From the NCBI GenBank assembly GCA_011032825.1, contig JAADJZ010000024.1, positions 558,001-622,000 of the forward strand: a stretch of DNA of 64,000 nucleotides, read 5' to 3'. Within the stretch, counting starts at the first letter, position 1. Every line of letters begins with the position of its first letter. A model generated the notes under the pieces. That model saw only the letters and a program-made list of their open reading frames with translations. It was not told the origin of the DNA and did no database searches. The translations under genes and the position numbers were made by a program. Shown in pieces: positions 12,283 through 23,008 of this stretch. Source of the DNA: Massariosphaeria phaeospora (lineage: Eukaryota > Ascomycota > Dothideomycetes > Pleosporales).

Positions 12283-13529
12283 TCACTGGAAGAAGTAGAG
12301 AAGGAGCATTATGACCAGGGATATGGTCGGAGCGAACGACACCGTTGTTGCCGCGGCAGCGCCTTTGAGGGGTATGGCGGTTTTGCTCAGGAACGTGGGG
12401 CCACAGGCACCGCCGACGAGCTCGGCTGCGCTGTTGTACGTCTGGCTGACGGGCTGCGTCGAGTTGCTGGCGAAGGAGCTGAAGATGGCCATGGCGTCCT
12501 GCAGACACGAGTTGCAGGTCGGCCGGGCCCCGCCGGGCATGACGACCCCGAGGGGCAGATAGTAGGGATATGAATCCGTGGTTGCGGTCGTGTTTGTGAC
12601 GGCGTTGGCAAAACCTGATCGCGGCTTAGTTAGTCGTGTTGACGCTGATGTCTTGACGAGAACAACTCACAGTAGCTTCCTTGGTCGTCGCGCAAACAGC
12701 TGGCCTGGTATAGTGGTTCGTACGCCAGCAGCCCGTTGTATGCCTGCAGCACTTGCGGGTTGTTGTTGTCGTAGTCTACCCGGCAGTTGCCCTCTTCGAT
12801 GAGCTGGCGTGCATAGTCGTTCGTCGTAGCGACGCAGGCCGTCAAGTTCGCGTCGCACGTGGCTTCGAGGGTCTGCGTGATGCGGATAAAGGACTTCGAG
12901 GCGTCGAAGAATCCACTGGACGTCTGCAGGAGTTAGCGCAACTGTCGGATGGGAGTGTAGATAGTTGCTGCACCCACCTGGAGCATCAAGGAGAAGGGAC
13001 GGCATTCTCGCAGCGCGGGTTCCGTGAGCAGGCGGCGGAAGAAGTTGGCGCAACCGTCGGTGAAGTTGTTGGACAGCGCCGTGTCGAATGGCTTGGGGAC
13101 CTCAAAGTCGGACTCGGTCGCACCCGGGTCGGTGGTAACGGACCTAGTGGACGGCGGCGCGGACGCGGTTTTGCTAGCATCTTCCCGCCGGCGATGGAGA
13201 GGAGGCATCAAATGTGGTACAGCGGGCGGTGGCGACGTGTCTATCACAAGCACTCCGAGCGACGGTCCGTTCCACGCTGCGTCGCTGTTTGCGAGAGCAG
13301 GTAGAGGCGGCGATCTGTGGCGATCACCATGTGTTTCACGCGCTGCAGCGGCGCCAAGCAGCGAAAGGCAGGTCAACAAGAAAAGAAAGAAAGTGAGCGG
13401 AGCGCGGCGACGATTGCTGCGTCCGAGGGACGTCGATGACGGGCTGATATACAGCGGCGAGTCGGTCGCACGCCCATGGTCGCCGTGCTGCTGCCGCGGG
13501 CGGCGTGTACGGGCCCTATGGTGCGACAT
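12283..13529 (-). CDS. DUF7729-type secreted protein, probably GPI-anchored
   Basis: Three exons: 13529-12978, 12923-12671 and 12614-12283, 378 residues. Introns are 54 and 56 bp; the second has a GACTAAC branch. After an N-terminal Arg-rich segment there is a hydrophobic stretch (LTFFLFLLTCLSLLGAAAA, about residues 45-63) that can act as a signal peptide or anchor. The conserved domain starts near residue 155 (PFDTALSNNFTDGCANFF) and includes regularly spaced cysteines, N-glycosylation sites (NFT, NLT, NST) and the GGARPTCNSCLQDAMAIF block. The C-terminus ends in small residues followed by a hydrophobic tail (SFAPTISLVIMLLLYFFQ), the classic GPI-attachment signal. Relatives in other ascomycetes are called hypothetical or DUF7729 proteins; no activity is known to me. 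The cell surface is the likely location. Confidence 0.8.
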
Positions 13530-16095
13530 GGTGGTTTCCTCCCGTTTCGTAGCTGCTGGCGCCTCGGGAACGCAACACCAGATCTTATAGCACCGGCCGG
13601 CCGCAACGTTTCCCAATAGCCACCCCTTCGTTTTTCTATTTTGATGCCACCCCCAATTCTGACAGTCCACTCATGGCAGTGGGGCGCGGACGCAGCAGCC
13701 AGGCAGTCGGAATGGGCGCCGGCGTGTGCAACCGGGAAACTGGCTTTCTGGACGTCCCTTGCAGATGTTTGACCAGCGGGCGAGTCTACTAGCGGGCCGA
13801 GGCGGTGCGGTAGGTATCGAGGCGGCGATTTGGTGAAGCAGCGGCGAGCTTGTACCTAGTCCAGTGTCGATCGGAGCCGGAGGTGGTTCAAGGTGCGATA
13901 TAAAAACGTGCCTGTGGTCCCCCCGTTTCGACGGCAGTGCGATGCCTGTGGCACGCAGCGGGGAGCAAGCCCTGTTTTATTAAATGCTTTGTCTGCTCGC
14001 GTCTGCACGCCACGCCCCTCTCGATCATAATGCCTGGGATGGAAGCACGCCTTGCCGGGGCCGCTGGACTGCCATTATTCAATCAACCCTCTCGGTTGGC
14101 AAGTCGCAAGGCGAGCCGGGTAAAGCGCGCTGGTTGGGCCATGCAGCTGATAGGCGGATAGCCACTGGCTTGTGCGAGCGAGGGTTCTAGGCTGGGGAGA
14201 GGACTGCTAGGGAAAGCCATCCACGCTTGGCGGCGCAACCTGGCCGGCATTTGGTCCGAAAGCGTCCCCAGGAGTAAACTTTCGATCGAGGAGCCGTTCG
14301 GCGCCGGCGGATGGGCCCAGGGGCATGCAGCACGAGCGCGGCCAGCTGCGCTGCGCCGGCGAGGGCGCACAAGAGTCCCGAGGCATGGAAGTTGACAAAG
14401 GGGTGGTCGCTGTCGGTGGGGGGGAGTGGTCTGATTGACGGCACTCCCATATTGCACAGCGTCCAGCAGACGCGCGGCGGGCTGAAAGGACCTGCTGGCA
14501 GGACGTTTCCTTCGTCGAGCAGCTTTGATCAATATCGGCTCGAGATGCACCTTCGCCATGGCGTTATTGGCTTGGCGCAACGAATCGGCAGCTGCACACT
14601 CGACGCTTTGGAGCTTTGTTTCTATCGAACGCCATGTCAGCTGCAGACATGCCACCACCCACCACCAGACATCGCGATCGTTCGTTGGCCCTGGAGCCCA
14701 GCTGCTGGAGACGGTTGATGAGCTGCATCTCTGCGCCAGCTGTTTGTTGTCCCCGTGGACGGTTCTTCATCTCCATCTCGCCTATCGTACGACGGGACCG
14801 ACCTCTTTTGGGCAACCAGAAAGAAATCCTTCGAGGTCGCCGTGCATACAAGACATTCGTCCTTTCAACCTTTTCTTTCGTCTTCATCTTTGATTGCATC
14901 AATAAACTGCCCATCTCCGGTCGCCAACCCAACCCGCCTGCCTTTCACGGCAGGTAGATAGTAAAAAGCAAGCGCATTCGCTATAGAAACTATCAAAACA
15001 AACAAAGAACCCCACCACCACCACGCTATCACTACCGTGAGGTCTAGACACGCAGCCTCCCCGCCGTTGTCGTTGCTGAGCTTTGTCTATCGAGACGAAG
15101 GTCGGTGCGTATCTACTATCTCGGGCTTACCTACATGGCATTCACATGCCCGGGCCGCTGGCTTGCCCAGATACAGCTAATCGAATATCTGCCTTTTGCC
15201 TTTGGGCGCCGCCCCGCGGGCCAACACTGTTATTATTTTAGCAACAATGATAATGTTAAGGGCGGGCCCCTTCACGTCGATGCGCTGCACATCGGTGAGC
15301 TGGGCAGTGTCTGACAATCTCGTATATTTCCCTGTCACATCTACCATCTACCACCCCCACCGAAACACAATCAACTTATTTAACATCAACCAGGTAATCC
15401 AAACATATCGTATGCATTGACCGCCATCCCGCAAAAATCACCATATCCCGTGCTTGCGCAATACTTCCATAGCCCCGTCTTACATACCCAGCGATCCCTT
15501 CGATCTCCAGACCGGTCCACAGGCAGGCATCGACAAGGCCAAAGCTCACGGAATAATCCCCGAGGTCGTATCTGTGCCGACAGAGCAGAACCAGGCCCCC
15601 TTCTGTAACCGACCTAAGAGCATCTCCTCTAGCCTCTAACCGCAACTGCAATCCTCTACATCGCCACCTATAGGTACCAAAGTACCACTGCGCCCATTGA
15701 ACTAGCATCGCCTACTTTATACAACAAGGACCTCAACATTAGATCTCACTTACTTCCTCCTAAATACCCAAAATATCTTAGACATGTGCGATTATCGTCA
15801 GCACAAACAAAACGAATCGAAATCGTAGCAACTAGGTACTGGGCTTGTGTTTTGTTTGTATGCATGTGACTGAAGTGCAATTATGTAGGAAAGAGAGAAC
15901 GTAGAAAGGTAGAACGTAGAAGGTACTCGAACTGGTTGATAGGTGTGTGCGTTTGGTTTGGGTGATAGGGGGGATAGGATGATTAGTATTGCTGCCAAGA
16001 AGGGTTGGGGGAAGGGAAGAGAGAGGCAGAGCGCGGTTAGTATAGGGACCAGTCTGCATCTATTTCCAAGATACTTGCATCTCGTGCTTTGGAGT
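13530..16095. other. intergenic region with one possible small spliced gene
   Basis: This contains the upstream region of the DUF7729-like gene and the 3' flank of the sirtuin gene. Apart from the candidate at 15473-15705 I see no gene; the long frames near 14083-14658 are arginine- and alanine-rich with no domain. The part near 15000-15400 (ACC/CAC-rich, TATTATTTTAGC) resembles a leader for the small candidate. Confidence 0.45.
15473..15705 (+). CDS. possible small spliced gene (3' exons only), unknown
   Basis: Between a TTCCATAG acceptor at 15472 and TAG at 15703-15705 there is a coding-like peptide: SYIPSDPFDLQTGPQAGIDK, then KAHGIIPEVVSVPTEQNQAP. A GTAACC donor at 15605, a CTAACC branch and a CTATAG acceptor at 15673 define a 69-bp intron; splicing it gives the ending FCTKVPLRPLN. 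Without splicing the frame ends 36 bp further in a less convincing tail. Exons here are 15473-15604 and 15674-15705, about 54 residues. No start codon in the right phase is visible nearby, so a first exon is missing from this model. The composition and good intron make it worth listing, but it could be a relic. Confidence 0.33.
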
Positions 16096-17588
16096 CTAAC
16101 CTATGCCGTGTATAGTGGCTGAACACAGAGGCTGGTGATAGTTGTAATCGCTGCATGCCGGATATATACTGCCCCCAATTCTTACCCCCATCCCCTCCCT
16201 ACCCCCCAAAGCCCCCACCACCCTCCCCAACACCTCCCCCGCATCCTCACTACACCGCACCCCATCCCTCCCTCCCATTCCCACCCCCTCAAACACCTCC
16301 TCCTCACCCCTCACCCCCCCAATATTCACCACCGCAATCGGCACCCCGCGCTCCCTCGCGCGCTTAACCAACCGCCACGCCGAATACGTCGCCAGACTGC
16401 TCCCCACAACAAGCAGCCGGCCCGCCGCATCAACCGCCTGCTCAGCAGCCACTTTCGTCGCGCCGGGAATCGCCTCGCCGAACATGACGACGGCGGGCTT
16501 CAGCACGCCGCCCGTGGACCCGGGCTGCCACGCGCCGTCTTGGTCGACGCGCACATTCACTACTGTGCCACTACCGCCACCGGCCTTCCCCCCACCCTTC
16601 GTCGTCGTCGTCGCCTCCAAGCACGCGCCACACGGCGGATACCGGAACGTCGTGTACTCCGCACCGGGGACCTCGGCGTCGCCGTCCGGATTCGTCGTGA
16701 AGCCTTTCTTGCGGCGCTGGGCCGGGTCCTCGGTGTCGAGGGCGCCGGAGGCGAGCAGCTCGGCGAGGAAGGCGGCCCAGGTGGGGTTTAGGGCTGCGAG
16801 GCGCGTTTGGAAGGCGGAGCGTGGGTAGGGGGTGTGGCAGGTGGTGCAGGTGAGGGAGCGGAGGTAGCCGTGGAGTTCGATGGTGGGGAGGGAGGGGTGC
16901 GCGAGCGGGTGGAAGGAGTCGACGTCTGGTGGGGGGTTAGCTGGCTGTTTGTCGTTGTCTGTGGGTGTATGCGCATCTATCTGGTGGAGAACGAGGGATG
17001 GATTTGCCGTCTCCCTGCGTAGGGTAGGTATACATGTAATAAAGGCGCATAGGTACGAAAGTACCACAACACAAGAGCGGCACACTCACTCTGCGTCACC
17101 ACCCCTCCACAAACCCCCAACTCGCCCAACCGCCCCACAGCCCAGTGCGCAGCATTCGGCCTCGCCCTCTGCAGATTCGTCCAGCCCAAAAAACTGCGCG
17201 CCCAGTACCTCTTGCGCGCCGCGTGGCTCTCGCAGAACTCGCTGTAGTAGATGGGGCGGTACGACTTGTTCAGCGTGTACGTGCCGTTGGCGCCGCGGTA
17301 GTCGGCCAGCCCCGATGCCACTGAGATGCCCGCGCCGGTGAGGAGGAGCGTTTTGCCAGTGCCATCGCCGCGGTTGGTACTAGTGGTAGTAGTGGTGGTA
17401 GTGGTGGTGGTGGGAGACGCGAAGTTCGGACGGAAGCGAGCGGACGATGACGCTGTTGTTGAGGGAGCGCGCGCGCTCGAGAGAAAGTCTACCAGCGCTG
17501 CGACGGCGCCCGACGTCGTGTTCGCGGTCGCGGGCAGGATTTTCGGCAGCGGGAAGGGATCCGTGTACGGGACGCGAAGAAGGGGCAT
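16096..17588 (-). CDS. SIRT4-type NAD-dependent protein deacylase (sirtuin)
   Basis: Uses NAD+ to remove acyl groups (or transfer ADP-ribose) from lysines; SIRT4-type members act mainly in mitochondria. Two exons, 17588-17090 and 16925-16096, 442 residues. Splicing restores the TQNVD motif exactly at the junction (residues 165-169), which supports the intron. Visible motifs: GAGIS at 85-89 followed by ADYRGANGTY, catalytic His at 185 in ELHGYL, zinc ligands CTTC (193-196) and a later CGAC, and the late Rossmann motifs GSSLATYSAW and NIGG. The zinc module is enlarged by a Gly/Lys/Thr-rich insert. An unusual run of about ten threonines (near residues 60-70) comes from an ACC/ACT repeat. Close to the 3' end a perfect GTAAGA donor and a CACCAG acceptor delimit 54 bp in frame, so the last residues are uncertain. 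Targets are not deducible. Confidence 0.88.
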
Positions 17589-19031
17589 TGCGCTCCCTGG
17601 TTCTGGTTCTGCTCTCCCCAGTCTGCACACACACACACTCACCCAGGCCCAAACAGCTCGGATCGGATCGAAATCGGATCGGATCGAATCAGATCAGAGT
17701 ATTCTCCCTCTTGCTCGTATCTCCATCATGTTCAGGGTACCTTAGAACAGTCTTCGGATAGCGACGATATGCAGGTGGATGCGTGAGCGAGCGAGCGAGC
17801 GAGCGAGCGATTGGGGCGGTGTTGTGCGCTTGACGATCGATGACCGAACCATCCTCAATCGTCCATCGATCGCGCAAGCACGGAGCTAGACATCATGCAG
17901 CCTAGAGCGAACGAACGGTGTAGGTAGGGGCGAAGCACAGCCTTGCGTTCACGTTCGCGTTTACATCTGATATTTTCTGTACCGCTGTGTGGACGGCCGG
18001 CCGGCTGATTGCCGAGCGAGCGAGCGCGCCATCGGAGATCTGTGGGACCGACTGGGAGTGGTCGGGGGGCTATTTTTGGGGGTGCGTGCGTGCGTGCAGG
18101 TATGCATGCATGTGTTTATTGATTTCTTTTGGTCGTGGTGAGAAGGAGGCTTGGGCGCGGGGTTTGGATGGAGGGGTAGATGGTTCATGTTTGTAGGGCT
18201 ATAGTAAACGGGGTTGGGGCGCGGAAATGAACTAATTTGTGGATTTTGGAGATGGTACTGGGGGTTAGGATGGTGATGTGTTGGTACGTGGGTCGTGGTT
18301 GTTGATGTTGTTGTTGTTCTTGAGTAGGATGTGATGCGATGGAAGATAACCTTGTTGCACGAGCACTCTACCTGCAGTGAGACTCGAGAAAATGTCGTGT
18401 TCACGAATAGAGTTTTAGCTGCATTATATAGTATGTGGACCATTCGGGCCCGGAACTAGACTTGCTGGGTTGTTGCACAAAACTTTCTATGGCGCATGGC
18501 TATGGTACAATTTGCACAGATGAGAAATCCCCCAGGGTATCAGAAAAAAAGAGAGGGACTTTGAGGTTAAGGAGACAAGAAAGATACAATTTGGACGAAG
18601 AAAAATCTATCAAAGGAAAAAAAGCCAACTAGCTACAGCCTCTCTGCTCGTACGGAGTATGCCAGATAGACAGGCATACTGTGAAAAGACTGCGAAAAGG
18701 ACAGTGCGAGCCAATGAAATGGTGATGGTTGTTCCGGCTCGTGTGTTCTTCATGATTCCTAAGGAGCGTTCACTGCCATTAAGTTTCCAACGCCGCGCCG
18801 TGAGAAACCCGAATAGTCAGGTTTGGGAACGCCAAAGGAGTGAACCTAGCCCAACTCTAGGTGGTGATATAGTGTTGAAGGGGTCCGTTCATAGACGTAT
18901 CCAAATAGTGGTGATGGTACAAGAAATCCGAGTATGAAAGTGCGCAGGAAGAGATCGTCAGGGTCGTAAGAAATAGAGGAAAACAATACACAAAGAAAGC
19001 CGAAGCTAGGGGTTCGAGGCTTCGAAAGAGA
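17589..19031. other. intergenic region, no supported gene
   Basis: Upstream region of the sirtuin gene and 3' flank of the Myb gene. It carries GATCG-type repeats (about 17659-17700) and a GAGC tetramer repeat (17785-17809). The stretch near 18500-18650 is purine-rich. No coding frame here has a recognisable domain or splice support. Confidence 0.5.
17785..17809. repeat. GAGC tetramer microsatellite, about six copies
   Basis: Six tandem GAGC units on the plus strand, about 200 bp upstream of the sirtuin start codon. Confidence 0.85.
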
Positions 19032-19720
19032 CTACTGATGTTGTTGCGGATGTGGCTGCATCTGGCGGGTGTTGTAGTGTACGGGATGCGGGTGCACCAT
19101 AGATTGGATGCTGGGCACTCGTTGTTGAGGGTTTGAGTAGCTAGTAGGAAAGAAGTTGGCCTCTGGAGCCTCCGGTAGATCCGCATGGCCGTCGCGTGAT
19201 TCTTCGTCAAAGTCAGAGTGGCCAAACCCGCTGTCATCTTGGCCATCATAGCTGCTCGCCTTCTTCTGTCCTGATCTGTAGGCTTGTGCGAGGTTCTTGA
19301 GCCCTTTTTCCATACACTACACTTCGTCAGTCATTGAACACAAAGGTTTGCGAGGTAAATGTTCACCTTCTGCTCCACCAACGTCCACTTCTCTCCGACT
19401 TCAGCTGCAAGAAGGCTCCACATCTCTCGACGCACTTTCATGTATGCCTGTGCCAATTCGTTCAGCTTGACACCGTCCCACTGTGCTGCGTTCCGCCTTT
19501 CCATCAATCGCTCGTGGCGCTTGCGGCAGGCATTGGGCGATTTAGCGGGGAAGTGTTTGGGTGCAATCTGGTTCCAGTTCAACCCTTTGGCTCGGGCGGA
19601 AATCAGGGTCTCGTCATCCTTGGCAGCCCACGACGAGCTCCGCGATCCAGCTGCTGATGCAGTTGAGATCGAGGCACGGTGGGATGACGTAGTCTTATCG
19701 ACCTTGGGCATGGTGCTCAT
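19032..19720 (-). CDS. Myb/SANT-like DNA-binding protein
   Basis: A small putative nuclear DNA-binding protein. Two exons, 19720-19367 and 19316-19032, 212 residues; the 50-bp intron has a GTGAAC donor and an ACTGAC branch, and it falls between EQK and CMEKGLKNL. A first Myb-like repeat lies at about residues 28-78 (WAAKDDETLISARAKGLNWN, then a basic CRKRHERLMERRN helix); a second, more degenerate tryptophan-containing segment follows (WDGVKLNELAQAYMKVRREM, then WSLLAAEVGEKWTLVEQK). The C-terminal third is Gln/His/Pro-rich and disordered. I chose ATG at 19720 (MSTMPKV); an ATG three codons later is also possible. The pattern matches an uncharacterised Myb family common in Pezizomycotina. Target genes are unknown. 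Confidence 0.8.
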
Positions 19721-21728
19721 GGAGCGGGTGGTGGATAATGATAGAATCGGTCTATACGGGTACACCAGAGATACCGAGCCTGCAGCAATCCTGATCGAAT
19801 GGGTTCCCTTTCAGAAATGCAGTGCAAAGAATTGCATCCGCCGAGTTTCTGCTCTACCTCTTCGAAGGGTGATAGGTGTGGCAAGGAAATGAAAAGGTAA
19901 AGAGATATGTAGAGTGGCTGATGGAGGCGAATTAGAAAATACAGTTTAGGTTGGTATGAGAACGAAAGTAGTGGGGTACTGGTCCAAGAACGAGAGGGAT
20001 AGGATAGATGGACCGCAGAGAAACGAGAGGATAGAGGCGTTGTTGGAGTGGTCTAAGGATGCAATGGGGCCGTGTCTGTGGTCTTTATAGATGGGAGCCG
20101 CAGCCGATGCGTATACATGACAACGGCCTGCACTTGGGTCGGCTCCAAATATGGTCGGCGGAGAATTTGATGAAACAGGGTTCAGTGTCTGTAAACGCTG
20201 CCCTCTGCTCAATCCAGACGGGGGGCTGACTAGACGGTCACGACACTGGGCGCTTCTTCAAAACACCTGGTAGCGATGGAATCAGGCCGCCTCAGTGGTC
20301 AACCGCACAGTGCGGCAGCGCATGCCCGGGACAAGGGAGAGTTCCTGGTAACGAAGCGCCTGTTTGAGGTTATTTTCCTAGGTGCTATTGCGGCTGTAGC
20401 TAAGAATACACTGTAGCCCAGCGGGGTGGGACGAGGCTCTGGAGGCGGGCGGTTAGGCGCGCGAGCGACCGCCGCTGATTCGGCCAGCAAAGAACGACCC
20501 AGTGCGGCGACGCCAGGGTCGACCGGCCGCATCTGCTGGCTGCATGCGTGGTGTAGTCATCCGTACTGCTATAGGGCTGAGCACAGCCGGGAGTGGTGCA
20601 GAAGGGTGCAGCGGAAGACGAGGGGAATGGAGAGGCCACGAGGGCCGACTGCACGGTAAGCAAGCCCTTCTGGAAGACGCATGTAAGAGCGGCTCCAGAG
20701 CCTGCCACGCAGCGTGTGCGGGAAATTGGAGGAGCAATAGGAGAGCATGCGAATAGCACTGTGATGATGCGCGAACAGCTATAGTTGCGACCCGCGCAGC
20801 AACGTGACGTGACGTGGGGGAAAGGTGTGCGTGAGGGGGTTGAGGAGTCGAGTCGATGTTTCGAAACAGATGCGGCAACGGGCGACAGCGGCAGCGGGCG
20901 GACCGCGATCTGCTCCCTCGTCGATAGATCCGCCCCACAGCGGGCATGCTCGATCGCTCTGCAGTCTGCAGCAGCCAGCGGGAGACGGCAAAGTAAGCGC
21001 CCGCTGTGATGCTCCTCTTCCTGGGCTTCCGTTGCGAGCAGCTGTGCCGTCCGGTACTGCTTCACCTCCCTACGCCCGTCTGGCGGCGGCAGCCAAGCCG
21101 AACGGGTGCAGGAATAAACACAGAACCCGGCACCACGACGCAGCAGAGCGCGAGGTAACTCGTGCAGTATCGCTCGGCTTGCTCGCGGCTACGTCCGCTA
21201 TTCTAAGCAGAAGAAGCCCTGGGTGCAGCGTGCAGGCATAGCCGGCCAGATGATGACCAGTACGACGGCCCGCTGCTGTGGACAGCACCACACATGCCCA
21301 TGTCGTGTGAATGGCATGTCGAGAGCACTCGCACAAGGCCAGCGTTCGTCTGTTCTGCTGCAGCCTCCCGTCGCTACATAGCCCCCGCGCAGCCTCAGCG
21401 TCGGCCGCCGAAGAGCAGAATCGATACTCAATGGCCCCCAAAAATATCCAGTGACAGAGCCTCTACCTCTGCATCTTCTACCCACCGATTGTGTCCGCAC
21501 AAGGACGCCGCCCGGATTGTACAGTTCGCGCACACTGCGAGCAAAGACTGCGCTTCCGGGTCGCCCAAAATAGTCCTGGCCCAACTACGCATCCAGAGAC
21601 GCGGGTTGGTTCCATGGAGGGTAGTGGTTCTTGATACCACCCATGAGCAGTAACACATAGGCTTCTGGCAGATAACAGCTTGCTTTGAGCACTGCATGGA
21701 CTGTTAGGTTGCCGATCCCTCCGTAGCC

Positions 21729-22196
21729 TTAGCCAAGTTTTCGTCGTACAAACTGTACCCCCGCATCGTTGAGCACCTCTTCAGTCTTGTACTCCGTCCC
21801 AGTCGTTCCAAGGCGCAGCGAACCTGGGTTCGGTCCATCACGGTTCCAAGGCGTCGCAACTCGATCGAGTAATATTCTCGACAGGAATTGGAGCCGGCGG
21901 AGGCTAACTCGAAATCTGCAGATGGGAAGGTGGTCTGGCGATGCATAAAGCGGTGTTGTCGAGGTCGGAGACGAAGACCAGATGGGAGCTGGCAGGCGTG
22001 GCAGAGCGGGGGAAGTCGCGCTAGTCGTCCACCGGCCCCTGATCCCGCCCACTTCCTTGCGCGCAACCCTCCCTTCCACCTTTTCCACCATCAAGCACCT
22101 GTCCATCCAAAGCGCGAACAAAGCGCGACCATCCGGCCGCCAAACAATCGTCTCAATCACTGCGTCTTTGAAACAGGCGCCCGCCATCACCTCCAT
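21729..22196 (-). pseudogene. doubtful frame or gene relic, unknown
   Basis: From ATG at 22196 a frame of 155 codons runs to 21729. Its two ends look coding (MEVMAGACFKDAVIETIVWR near the start, GTEYKTEEVLNDAGVQFVRR at the end), whereas the middle is Arg/Pro/Ser-rich and looks out of frame. In another phase the middle gives a better peptide (SADFELASAGSNSCREYYSI). This mosaic fits either a spliced gene I cannot resolve or a frameshifted relic. No family can be named with confidence. Confidence 0.22.
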
Positions 22197-22662
22197 GCTC
22201 TTTGTGTAACCCGACTTGCGCGAACACGCGCTTGGTGGGCGCGTCTTGATACACAACCCCCTCGTCTTCTCCACTACGCAGCACTCACACAAGGAGCTAG
22301 CTCTTGCCCCGGGCCATTGGCTTGGCACTATTACTATGGCTTTTGTCAAACATGGGATAATAGCTTCGCTTCCTGCTGTATCCTAGAAGATCTGAAATTT
22401 CCCTTCCTACAGCAGCAGGCGAGCATCAGCTTCCAATGGCACGGTTCCGACTACCGAGCATGGCGATTTGCATACGAAGACAATACTATTATCTGTCTGT
22501 CGCTCGTCGAAAAACAGGAGAACAACCGTCAAGTTGCAAGATACTTCTACAGTCCACGTGGATCCCTGGTCGCGTGCTTGATTAACCGGTCCCTTTGCTC
22601 CTATTGAGTACATCTCGGCTGCCGTATGGGGAATGACAACCTTGCCATGTGCCACTCCTCGC

Positions 22663-22776
22663 ATACCGTATAAACTGGCTTATACGCCCCCCCTGGGATA
22701 CACGACCCCCTAAAGCTACCCTCGGCTAGAAAAACGGGCTATACGCCCCGGGCGTATAAACCAGTTTATACGGTAT
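22663..22776. mobile_element. MITE-like element with 28-bp inverted ends
   Basis: About 114 bp. The left end (ATACCGTATAAACTGG then CTTATACGCCCC) and the right end (GGGCGTATAAACCAG then TTTATACGGTAT) are inverted copies with one or two mismatches. TA dinucleotides sit at both borders, as for Tc1/mariner-derived MITEs. It lies about 230 bp upstream of the GH3 start codon, in its likely promoter. A similar terminal motif (TACCGTATAATCTGG) occurs alone near 48507. Confidence 0.75.
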
Positions 22777-23008
22777 ACGGTAGACATGTCCCTTAAACGC
22801 ATCATCTGGGTGTCTACCGATCTGCATGTTCCCCAAGTAGCGCCAGCAGGCTACCACCCAAACCAGCCGACCCCGCTCAATCATGTCGTGGAGCGGAGAT
22901 ACAACGCCACGTCACGTCTAGAAACCTGTATATATTCGTCGTCTGCCCTATCGATTGAAGGTCAGCGGAGAGGTCCTTCCCTGCCTTCATTCTACACCCT
23001 CGGTCGTT

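Larger units (their letters stand above)
19721..23008. other. large intergenic region with one doubtful frame and a MITE
   Basis: This 3.3 kb separates the Myb gene (-) from the GH3 gene (+) and so holds two divergent promoters. Apart from the doubtful frame at 21729-22196 and the MITE at 22663-22776 I see only GC-rich, arginine-rich frames that shadow each other (for example about 20400-21065), with no domain and no splice pattern. Confidence 0.45.

Noticed and set aside
14083..14658. A 191-codon minus-strand frame between two genes
   Set aside because: No domain, skewed composition, and overlapping frames in other phases.
20400..21065. A 221-codon minus-strand frame
   Set aside because: Several equally long frames exist here in other phases; composition is Arg/Ser/Ala-rich with no domain or splice signals.
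21888..22607. A 239-codon plus-strand frame
   Set aside because: Low-complexity start, no recognisable motif, and it overlaps the somewhat better minus-strand frame.
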